A DNA stretch of 64,000 nt from positions 1,799,501 through 1,863,500 of the forward strand of contig CM072880.1 in assembly GCA_036937835.1 (NCBI GenBank). The letters are read 5' to 3'. Shown here piece by piece: positions 49,160 through 59,780 of the stretch (positions within the stretch are counted from its first letter, which is position 1; every line of letters begins with the position of its first letter). Made by a program: the position numbers and the translations under genes. The notes under the pieces are model-generated. The model searched no databases. It was given only the letters and a program-made list of their open reading frames with translations, and was not told the origin of the DNA. Origin of the DNA: Pampus argenteus (Eukaryota > Chordata > Actinopteri > Scombriformes > Stromateidae).

Positions 49160-49328
49160 CGGGAAGGGAGAGGTGGGACAACCAAGGCAGCCAATGGGCA
49201 CTCCGGAAACCCAAGATCTGACCAATGAGCAAACAGGAAACTTCTGGGGACTTTCCAAAGTTTCCAAACTTTTTTTGGCTTTGCTTTTGCCAGAATTTTT
49301 TAATGTTGATGTGTGTGTGTGTGTGTGT

Positions 49329-49381
<53 letters not shown>

Positions 49382-49550
49382 TGCGCACGCTGAGGTTAAG
49401 GCTGCTCGCTCACTGCTTCATTTCACTTCAGGAATCAAGAGTTCAGAAAGAAGCAGGCGATCGAGGAGGCTGCCACTCCCAGGAGAGAGAAAGACCCCCT
49501 CCAGTCAGATACAATTACCAAATGGGTGTGTGTGTGTGTGTGTGTGTGTC
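49012..49550. repeat. Cluster of opposed (CA)n and (TG)n microsatellites
   Basis: (CA)n at about 49012-49052 and 49131-49158, then (TG)n at about 49311-49380 and 49525-49550. The non-repetitive DNA between them contains two CCAAT words (AGCCAATGG near 49188 and GACCAATGAG near 49220), but no gene follows that I recognise. Confidence 0.9.
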
Positions 49551-52500
49551 TTTTCATTTGCGGTTATGTGCATGTATAGTGGTGAGGACATCTCTGCAGT
49601 GTGAAGACATTTTGGCCAGACAGAAATATGCTGATATTGGACAATTCTGCAGAAGCTCAGATCGGTTCGATGCCAAAATTATTACAATATATCACCGTCC
49701 CGAAAACCCATGTATCTCCAAAACTTCAACTTTTCATGAGCTAATGGAAACAGTCCTGTCTTCAACTTTAAGGAACGATTCAGTCTTCAGTTTCTTTAAA
49801 AATAAATAAATAAATAAATTCAAAATCGACAAATGGTTTGAGAAAAACCGTGGTTACGGTTAATAAAAATCGGAGGGACAGGATGTGAACTACAGCCTCC
49901 TGTAAGAAAGTTATTTATCATCATAATACTACTGTAGTCCTCCTGTCCACACCGATCCTTTCTCACCACGTCGCTACGTAAAGGTGCTACTTCCTGTCCT
50001 GGCTCTGATGCGGCTGTTTTTCATAGTTTGCACATAAAGTTTGGTGTTGAAGAACTCGACCTTCGGGGCTGGTGGACTCGTCGCTGAGCTGTGACCTGCT
50101 TACGGTCGCCGCCATCTTTTCAGGACCGCACACATATGAGAAATTGTCTTTCACGCTCTGGAAACACACCACGCTTACCTCTGATCACACACAGTAAACT
50201 TAGTGAAACATTGAGACAAATGTCCTGTAGCCGAGGAAAGCGTCAGGTAAGCCACCTGTCAATCACAGCTGTCAATCAACACCCTGGCTGTTCTAGCAGA
50301 TTAATGAGCATATTTAATTCGGTTGTAATGGTTGGGTGTCCACATATCTTTGGCCATGTTGTGTGTGTCTAACATACAGTACAGAATGAGTCCTGAGGCC
50401 CACATTGTGGTTTTCTCCTCCCTACCAATCTTTCTCTGTCCTCCCTCTCTCCGTCTCTGCAGCTTCACCCTCCCTCCACCTCTTTCCAAATTGCCTCTCA
50501 CTCCCTCCTCTCTCTCTCTCTCTCTCTCTCTGTCTGTCTCTCTCCCTCCTCTCTCTCTCTCTCTGTCTCTGTCTCTCTGTCTCTCTCTCTCTCTGTGCCT
50601 GTCAGGAAGAAGTGAACAATATGACCTTTAGTCGCAGCGATAACATTCTCCCTCATGAATTCCCCGCCGCTCCGGCTTTCCTTTCACATTCTCACCGGTT
50701 TGTTTTCGCCCCTGGCGGCTCTGTTTTCCTTAGAAATGATCATCTCAGCAGCCAGTGATTAACGAGCAGCACCAGGGGGCAGGGAGGAAGTCAGGCCTGC
50801 ACACACACACACACACACACATATATGAACTAAATATATACGTTCACCTCTGGCTGAGTGTCTCATCTTTATTTTTATCTTCTCACATGTGTCACAGTCG
50901 TACCTGATGGTTTTTAAAATCAGTGTGAACATTAACGAGCTGCATGAAGATCGTTTGCTGTCTGCAGAGGCAACGATGGTCTCGTCTAAAAGGAGCCGAC
51001 CACACGCCCCTTCCTCTCACTATGAACCCTCCTTAAAGCAGCCATCAGGTTTAGTGACACAGCACATGACACCTTAATTGTGTTTTTTTTTTCAAACGTT
51101 GCAACATAATTTTAAGGATTTGCAAATATGCAAACAACATATAACATATAATCGTGATTTAAACAAAAATTATAAAAGTTTTCAAACTTTTAGAGTTTCT
51201 GACTCAAAGCAGCTTCAAGATTTGGTATAAAATATTGCATTTTGGTGTTACTACAATTAAAGGGACATTCCACCAAGTCTACACATGAGTCTAATCAGTT
51301 TTATTTGTATATCACCTTTTATACACATTTGATCAACATGTTTTTTTTTTCTAAATTTTGACTTTTGATGCCAGAAAGCTTGTGTTATTTTTACAAGGTT
51401 GCAGCTTCAGCCCAGATCTGTAAAAGGTGTTTTGTGTTATTTTCTCTTTTACTGTTTCAAATAATCATTGTTTACACAGTAGTTAACATTTTTACATTTA
51501 TTGAATAAACTGCAGTCATTTAGTGTAACACACTTTTCTCCTAAAATGGGTCAAAATATCAATCTGTCAACATGTTGTGTGTCATTGCATTTTATGATCA
51601 GTAGGTCATCGCCAAAATTACAAAAAATGATTCATATGACTTTATTCTGATCTTCCACAAAACTGCTTGTTTAAAGGACGGATTCGCCATTTTTGTCTGA
51701 AAACAACAGTCAGACGCCCAAATGAACATTGAAATAGTTTCTCAATGTTTTTTTTCCCGCCAGTCGTCCATATGAGTCAAATCCAGTAGATATGTTTCAA
51801 CGTTACAGTGTTTTTAGAGCCAAAGTCCCTCTTTTTGTTCCTATACTTCCACCACAGCTCAACAGGGAAACACAAAGAGGGAACAGGAGGAATGATTAGA
51901 GCAAGGAAAACCTCTTTCAGTGTTCATAAGACACACAATAATCTGTTCTTCTGTTGTTTAAGACACACTTGAAAAATTGTGAACCCGCCCTTTAAGGTTG
52001 AGGTCATATTTTGGTCACAGTGATGGAAAACAAATGTAAAGTAGCTTTGATAAGACTTATTCCATGGATCCAACCTTGAAACGAGACACACAGTGTGACA
52101 GAAGTGCATGCTGGGATACGATCCCTGCTGTCCTGTAACTCTTAAATGGGATTAAATGGTTGTGGATGAACAATGGCTGAGTGAGGCACACATGTGGCCT
52201 GTTTGGCAGCCGGCTGCAGTGTTGCAGGCTGACTGTTGCTTCACCGACGCACCACCCGCAGTTTTTGGGTAATCAAGTCCTGATGGGCAATCGCACACCA
52301 ATTAAGTGTGTTAGATGTGAGCACACAAACATCGCACGTGCCCTGTGGCGCTCCAGATGCAGAGTTTGCTGCTAATGGCATGCAAACACACAGACCTGTC
52401 TGTCAGGAGAGGCGTGTTCCTGCTCACATGATCAAACAGGCATGTTACAGTCTGCTGCGTGTTTGGTTTCTGTTTCTCTGCAGGCTTTGACTTGAAGAAT

Positions 52501-52889
52501 AAAATGTTTTTGTAAGTGAGACAGAAAGCCAACTGGTTTTCTAGAAAGCTCATCTAAAAGTAGAACCACTTTATTTTTTCACCAGGATGACAGATTGAGA
52601 AAGTCTGTTAGAAAGTGTGGGAGAAACCTGTCACCCTGCACATGTTTTCATTATTCTTAAATATCACAGGCATAAATCGAAAGCAAATCCTGAAAGTCTG
52701 AATCCAGGCTTTAAATCCGTCACAGAAAAGCCATTTATTTTTATGATGATAATAAAACCTGGAAAAAAAACAAGAGGATAAAAGACACATAACGCATGTG
52801 ATAAATAATATCCACACGGAGTCTGAACATCTGATTTAGTGATCGGAGACTTCCAGGAGCAGGATTTGGCGCCATCTATCCGCCATCTA
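49551..52889. other. Intergenic DNA with a (CT)n tract
   Basis: (CT)n/(CTGT)n at about 50503-50597. Short ORFs here lack any family signature. No gene is supported. Confidence 0.5.
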
Positions 52890-53174
52890 TACCAAAATAT
52901 GATATTAAAAAATGTTTTTAATACCTATAATAAATTATAATTTAATAACTAAGAACAGCGTTTGAAAGATATATAAACTAATACACACAAATACAACTAA
53001 TAAACAATAATTTAGTGACTAATAACTATAAATATAATATTAAAAATTATAACTAGTAGTAATACATAATAAACTATAATTAAATAAAAATAAAACTTTT
53101 ACTATATATACTATATATTATATAACTAATAAGAAATTCACATATAATATAATTTATAAAACTATATAAAGGGA

Positions 53175-53223
<49 letters not shown>

Positions 53224-53480
53224 TAAATCTACATATAATGAATTAATATTAAAATACAGCTTATAATTATAGTAAATATAAATTACAAGTCAATAACTGA
53301 AGTCTATATTACTGAAAATATATATTGATGTTAATTACGACTTCAAAATATAAATATATATTAAGTTTGTAATCGTAAAACTAAATTATATTTTAAAGAT
53401 GAATTACTAAATAAATAAAGATACAATTATATATATAGTTATAACTAATAACTGTATTTGTTATTATTAGAGAAGCAGAT
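52890..53480. repeat. Extreme AT-rich low-complexity tract with (TA)n
   Basis: Nearly pure A/T over about 590 bases, with (TA)n at about 53180-53222 and repeated AATATAA/ACTAATA words. It could be a matrix-attachment-like or decayed satellite region. Confidence 0.7.
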
Positions 53481-54413
53481 TAATTTACAAAATAACACTT
53501 AAGAGATGTTTATTGGGGATATTAACAGGTTTTATAGAACAAAAAACAAAAAGTGTTCATAAATAAATCATAAACTAGTAATTAGTGAACATTTTACATT
53601 GTGTGCAGATACAGTAGCTGATCATTTAAACTTCTTGATGTCACAGGTGACAAAAATGTGATTACTGTGATTAAGATGCAGCCGTATCAAATCAAACATT
53701 TTCCACATTTTCCAAAAATTAAAGACGTCTTTTTTTTTTTCCCAGAAACCAACATTCATAATCTAAAAAAATAATCCATTATAACATAAAAGCATTTTTT
53801 TTCTTTCTGAATTATTTGGAGACATATCATATAGATCTTAATTAGATGTATGTAGTTTATTATATTTGGCTTGTTGTTACTCTTGGCTGCCCTCTACAGG
53901 TGCAGCTGCATCTCCACACCCATCACAGTAAAACAGTGTCCAGGAATGCTTTAAAACACCTTATACATGAGCATAAATAGACAAACATATATATTTATTT
54001 TTTTTTTAAATTGCATAATAATACACTTACAGTACAATATTATAAAACTGTTGTGATCCTGCTTCCTGTGATTCGTCACAGCAGCCAATAAAACAGCTTC
54101 ATGGGATTTATGAACACTGTAGGAGTACATCTGGGCTCGAGCTACCTGTTATATTAAAACCTTATTTATACAATATAAAACTATTTAATGCTTAATTTCA
54201 CTTATAGCATTTAAATCACAGCGCTTTAAAACATTCAGAAGTCTTTCTCTACAGTCCACGCTGCCTTATATCTAATATTAAAATCCACATAAATTCCTTA
54301 ATTATAAATGACATATTTCACTCTGTGTGTATATCAAACATTTGGAGGGCTCAGATTTAGTCTCATGTTAGGAAATAATCTGTCTGGAATAATTTCCCTT
54401 TAAGAACGGCCAG
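53481..54413. other. Intergenic AT-rich DNA
   Basis: No gene or recognised repeat. Confidence 0.5.
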
Positions 54414-54581
54414 TTACTGAATGTTTTCTTGAATCACGCTCAGCTCAGCTTTGGCTCGCTGCGCTGCGTCCGACAGACGCTCGCTGTCGTCGCCGGTTGG
54501 GGGGAGGGGAAACATGATAGTCCATTTGGGATCATTTCTCTCGTGGTGATACAGTAATGCTTGCATAAGTTTCACAGCTAT
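54414..54581 (-). CDS. Possible 3' terminal exon of an unidentified minus-strand gene
   Basis: After a (GAT)n run that acts only as open frame, the minus strand reads ALLYHHERNDPKWTIMFPL and then GDDSERLSDAAQRAKAELSV, ending ENIQ before TAA. The last part is charged and helix-like, and unlike the surrounding low-complexity DNA. An AG precedes CTGTGAAACT at about 54581, so an acceptor is possible. I do not recognise the protein, and no partner exon was found. Confidence 0.25.
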   Translation of the reverse strand: MAVKLMQALLYHHERNDPKWTIMFPLPPTGDDSERLSDAAQRAKAELSVIQENIQ

Positions 54582-54611
54582 CATCATCTTCATCATCATC
54601 ATCATCATCAT

Positions 54612-54783
54612 CAGTGCATTGGCCCTGCAGTACAGTGGTCATCAGAGGGTGAAGTTAAAGAGAATGAGGGATACTTCCAAACATACAGTATTGCACAATC
54701 CAGAGAGTATATACAGCTGTGAACTCTGGCATACTTTTACTACACACACACAGACACACATACACTGCAGCCTTGACAGGCCT

Positions 54784-54832
<49 letters not shown>

Positions 54833-55584
54833 TTTCAGTGTCTCACTGCATCATAAAAGATAAAAGCTGAAGACTTTACGTGACTTTGAGCTCCAGTCTG
54901 ATAAGGAGCCTGTTGAACAGTATTATTAAGGCTCCTCATTTTCAGCTCCAGCTTCTGTTTCCACTTTTTTCTAAATCTGTGTACAAAAAGGATGAAATGC
55001 AGAAGTTTCAGTACGACTTGGTACTAAAGCAGCTCTGCTTATGACTGGTTTGTTTCTAATATTCATTATATTAGTAATATGTTGCTAGTTCTGTCTTATA
55101 ATAATGATTTATCTTGCCATGATGTAGTCAAATTAAACATCTCGTATTATCGTATACATAAATTTGGGGATTTTGAAAATCATGAGCCTTAAGTGTACCA
55201 TCAGTCTCCAAATCGTTGTATTAAATGTTTGAATCAAACAAACGTTTCTCTGCGTTATTTTCTTTGGTTACAATCAATGTGAGAAGTTTTGGTTTTAGGG
55301 CAGCGTGAAGATGCTGATATGATTTATATTCTAGTTAGATTATTGATTTACAGTATTATCAAAGCATCAGAGAGCAGCAGACAGAAGGTCTGGATGCTGA
55401 TGGACACAGGGGATCAAACCTGTGACCTTCTGGATTACAGTGTAGTACATCCTGAGCCCACATGGATGATATTTGTAATTCGTAAAGACTCTGCAGGTCC
55501 AACAAGGAGCTCTCAAGTACCAGACCCTCCGCTCCAGGACATCTTTGGTCTCCTTTCTGTGGATCCCTGTAGGAGTTAGTTTGT
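54612..55584. other. 3' flank of nceh1 with (TG)n
   Basis: (TG)n at about 54784-54831. A tRNA-derived SINE-like patch (GGGGATCAAACCTGTGACC) lies near 55408-55426. The right part is presumably nceh1 3' UTR. Confidence 0.45.
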
Positions 55585-58500
55585 CTACAGGTTCTGGTCC
55601 AGCCAGCGGATGTAGTTGTTCATGCTCCTCTGTCCAACACTAGACATCATGGGCAGGAACGCGAACACCATGCAGCCATGGAAACCATCCTCGTAGTGAT
55701 CGCTGGTCACCGTGACGCCGGCGTCCTCCAGTCGCCTGACATACATCAGCCCGTCGTCCCTCAGAACATCAAACTCACACGTCATCACGTATGCTTTCGG
55801 CGTCCTGCTCAGAACCTCGTGCTCCGCCAGCAGCGGTGCCGCCCTCACGTCCATCAGCGCCGGCACCTCGCTCACCACCCCCAGCGATCCCGCTTCTCTG
55901 ATGACCGGCCGGAAGTGCTTCTTGCGTTTCGCTGGAAGCAAAGTGGTCCAGTCCAGCTTGGAGCGAGTCCTGGCGCTGATGGCGAGCTGGTCCAGGGAGC
56001 TGTGGTTGTTAGCGAGCAGGAGCGGCTCCAGGGCGGAGTCAGCGCCGAGGTACTGCAGCCAGTAACGGGCCATGACGGGCCTGTAGAGGATGGGCACGGC
56101 CTGGTTCTGCTGGTAGGACGGGGTGTAGAAGTCGAGCGCCTGCAGCACAGGGTAGATCAACGCCTGGGCCTTGAACTTCACTGTCAGACTGTCGTCTGAG
56201 CTCAGCTGTGGATGCAGTCCAGGTTTAAATTACAAATCAGCTGACGGTCGTTTCTGAAGGTCCGCATCAGCACAAATATTGATAAACTGAAGCAGATAGC
56301 TGATCAATTATCTCAAAAGTTGTAATTAGGTGAATTCGAGTAAACCCAGACTATAACAGCTGCTGACTGATCCAATTAATCCATAAACAGATTCATCTAT
56401 CATCCAAAACTGCTTTAGCTTTTAAAATACACCGAACAAACATGTATTTTCATCTGTATTTCCAGAGAGAAATGGACGACTGAAAACAGATCCCTGGTGG
56501 ATTCTGCAGAACAAAGTACACGGCGGTCTGGTGCTTCTCTGGTTTCACTGGATAAAAGTTGAAAACAGATCCGGCTCATTTACCACCAGGGAGCAGAAAC
56601 CACAGAGCACCGAGCCTCCAAACTATACTGACAAATTAGTTAAAGTAGAAGTGTAGTGAGACGTGTGTGTGTGTGTGTGTGTGTGTGTTTCCTCACCTCT
56701 TGTGCCACAGCAGCGGCCAGATTTGCCCCGGCGCTGTCTCCAGACACACACACCCTCTGTGGATCCACGCCGTAGCGCTCTAACACCTGCACGGACAGGA
56801 AGGCCCGCGAGGCAGCTAACGCATCGTGGTACTGCCCTGGAAACACCGCCTCTGGAGCAAGACGGTAACTATGGCAACCACATAGGAAGATGTTGTTCTA
56901 GTACACAACTTCTTTCAACTTTATTTCTTTCAATTAAACTACATTTAAATTACTTAATAATTTATCACAAAAATAATAAAAATCACAATCAATAATAAAC
57001 CAGACCTCTAATAAAACAGTTTCATCTTCATCAGGCAAAACTTACTCAACAGACATGACAACAGCATCCAGATCCTCGGCCATTTTCCGACACAGACGGT
57101 CATAGGATCGCATCCCTGTGAAGCAGGTACACTCATTAATACATGTTTTTATGGTGGAGAACTTTGTTTTCTCTTTTCAGGTCTTTTAAGTCCTTCTTTC
57201 ATTATAATCTACCATATTATTTAATATAGATTGTTTTCTGTCTGATCAATATATCTATCTGGCCAATCAACATCTAAACCAGCACTCACGTCCGCTGGCG
57301 AGGGCCCATCCTCCACCGTGGAAATAAATGACTCCCCTTTTCAGCTTCTTCCCACCCTTCGGCTGGAAGACTCGGGTGGACACGCCGCCCAGCGTGGAGT
57401 CCAACACATGCACAGCGGGGCAGGATTGAGCCTCGATCACCTCCACCCAGGACACCACCTGGTTCAGCAGGTGCACACGATGGCACACGCCCAGCGCGTG
57501 AGCCACGTCACTCTGGAAATACACAAAAATACAACATGTGAGCGTTTTATACACCCTGAGACCAAAATCAAAACGAGGGCGTTTCCTGGTCTATCCTGGT
57601 TGCAAGTGTGTGCGTGTATCCAAAAACTATTGAAAACACATCAATGAATTCATCAATTTAGAGACTAAAGACTAAAGCAGCGATCGGTTCTCCAGAGAGT
57701 AGTTCTGTGTAAGCAGGTGCTCAGTGGCGCCACCTGGTTCAAAACATAGTAAAGAGAAGACAAACCCACCAGTGAAAACTTGTCACACCACATTCATGCA
57801 TCAGATGGGGGTGTGTGTGATGAGTGTGTGTGTGTGATGAGTGTGTGTGATGGGGGTGTGTGTGTGATGAGTGTGTGTGATGGGGGTGTGTGATGGGTGT
57901 GTGTGTGTGTGATGCGTGTGTGTGATGGGTGTGTGTGAACTGGTGCTACGAGCTTGAGAGCAGCTGAAGTTAAAACATGTTACAACATCAACATGTTCAC
58001 GTGTTACATGTTAAAGCAGCTTCAATCTGTGACAGTAAAGATCAACTCTATTCTCTAAACTCTGACCACTGAATCCACTTTATATACAGTAATAATGTAT
58101 AGTATAGAATAGTATAGTATAGTATAATATATGATAGTATAGTATAGTACAGTATAGAGTATAATATATGATAGTATAGTATAGTATAGTATAGTATATG
58201 ATAGTATAGTAATGTATTGTTCACAGTATTCTATGTTATGCCATTCTAGTACAGTAGTTTTTATATTGTAGTATACAGAACATTATATTATAGTTCAGTA
58301 TTACATAGTATAGTTTATTAGTTATTGTCTTATGTGTTGTTGTATTGAGTCTACAGTATGATAAATGACATGCTGACAGAGATATGTTGTTGTTGTTGTT
58401 GTTATTATATATTATATATTATAACACACTTCTGTCTGCACCCTGACAGCTCCGTTTCTCCTCCTCACATCAACCTGTCCTCCTCTGTACTCCTGCTCAC

Positions 58501-58635
58501 CGCATGCATGAAGCTCCGGAACAGCGCGTCCAGCAGCATCAGCTTCCACGGCTCGCTCACGCCGCTCGGTAACGGAAGGTAGACGTAATAAGCTGCCGCC
58601 GACAGCAGCACGGCCCCGGCAACACGGAGCCTCAT
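55585..58635 (-). CDS. nceh1: Neutral cholesterol ester hydrolase 1
   Basis: Five minus-strand exons, 58501-58635, 57290-57512, 57046-57115, 56697-56868 and 55585-56205, splice in phase to 406 residues (human: 408). An N-terminal signal-anchor helix is followed by YYVYLPLPSGVSEPWKLML. The hormone-sensitive-lipase-type alpha/beta hydrolase fold has the oxyanion motif HGGG at 110-113. The nucleophile elbow GDSAG has Ser188, the catalytic Asp346 lies in FDVLRDDG, and His376 in DGFHGCM. The C-terminus YIRWLDQNL and ALIYPVLQALDFYTPSYQQN are diagnostic of NCEH1 within the AADAC family. The enzyme hydrolyses acyl esters, including cholesteryl ester and ether lipids, at the ER membrane with a luminal catalytic domain. 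(CA)n follows the exon 4 donor directly (56664-56689). tnfsf10 is the next coding neighbour on the same strand, as near human TNFSF10/NCEH1. Confidence 0.96.
57805..58215. repeat. GTGTGTGATG-type and (TATAG)n tandem repeats in nceh1 intron 1
   Basis: An irregular array of GTGTGTGATGAG/GGG words runs about 57805-57940. An (ATAGT)n pentanucleotide array with imperfect units occupies about 58095-58212. Confidence 0.9.
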
Positions 58636-59640
58636 CACGGCGGACTGTACCTGGCTGGAGCCTACTGTTCACACGGGAAAACCCTCCCCCGGTCTCGGGT
58701 TGACGGCGGCTCTGCCAGGGAGCGACGAAACACGGAGGAATGACCCCGATTTCAAAATAAAAGTTTAAGTTTCAAATTCGCGTCCATTGCTGACGGCGCT
58801 ACAGAGACAGTTATCTTATTTTGAAATGTCCATATAGGAAGTAGTGCCAGAATTGCGTAATGTTGTTGCCCAAGGGAAATGTAGTTCTTATAGATAGTAA
58901 CATTATAGCCACTATTTTTTCATTTCATTTACAATATACCGGTATTGACGATAACCGTAATATTAAAAAAATGAAATATTAATACATATATGACAAACTT
59001 TCTGTCCCCTGTTCCCCACAAATTATTTTGTTGTAGTTGACATTGTATTGCCTTGTGAATCATTTGTTTATGAGCTTTAATCTTCAATCAACATCATCTA
59101 AAAGTTGTTTTAATTAAAATTAAATGTTAGTTAGTTGAGTTTCTTAGAATTGTAACATAATAAATGCAAAATAAAATTTATTCAGCAACGTTTGTCTGAA
59201 GACATCTGTCATCAGTTTTGTTGATTATTTATTAAATCTTTTAAAATTGAACTTATTCTGGAAATACATTTGGTCATCATAAATAAGCTGCTGGATTCAA
59301 TGTTTGCCCACCAGAAAATAAATAAAAGTAAAAAATTTGGAGCTTCAAAAGTTTGGTAATATATCTACCACTTTGTATGACTGATGTTTATATATGACAC
59401 ACCGATGTAGTCAAGTGGTATCATCTGATACTGACCTAAATATTTTAATTAATGGGAAAAATCACATCAAGTGGCTGATACAAACCAACGATAAACCTTT
59501 CTGCTTGTCAACATATCCCCATGGTCAAAAAATCAAATGCTGAAAGTCTTGTTGTTCCTTTAATCTCTCTTCTGACCAGTAATTAGCTACACCTGCCTTA
59601 CAACGCTCACACCTGTGTCCCGTTAATCACGCAGAGGAAT
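58636..59640. other. Intergenic DNA between nceh1 and the repeat-protein gene
   Basis: The first 150 bases are GC-rich and presumably the nceh1 promoter. The rest is AT-rich with no supported gene. Confidence 0.5.
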
Positions 59641-59647
59641 TGTGACT

Positions 59648-59653
59648 TATAAA
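59648..59653 (+). promoter_or_regulatory. TATA box of the repeat-protein gene
   Basis: TATAAA in GACTTATAAAGAGG lies about 130 bases before the ATG at 59781. That leaves room for a short 5' UTR starting near 59680. The DNA between holds no other ATG in a good context. Confidence 0.65.
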
Positions 59654-59780
59654 GAGGTTTAGAGAGAGCGTACGTCACTGACTTCTTGTCTTCCACACTG
59701 GTTCAGTTGTGTGGTTTTGTAGGAGCTGCCAGGAGTGTCTGTGTTTGTTGCTTCACTGGCCTACAACTGTGGCTTCAGCC

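Noticed and set aside
55678..56199. Plus-strand 173-codon ORF
   Set aside because: It is the antisense shadow of the last nceh1 exon.
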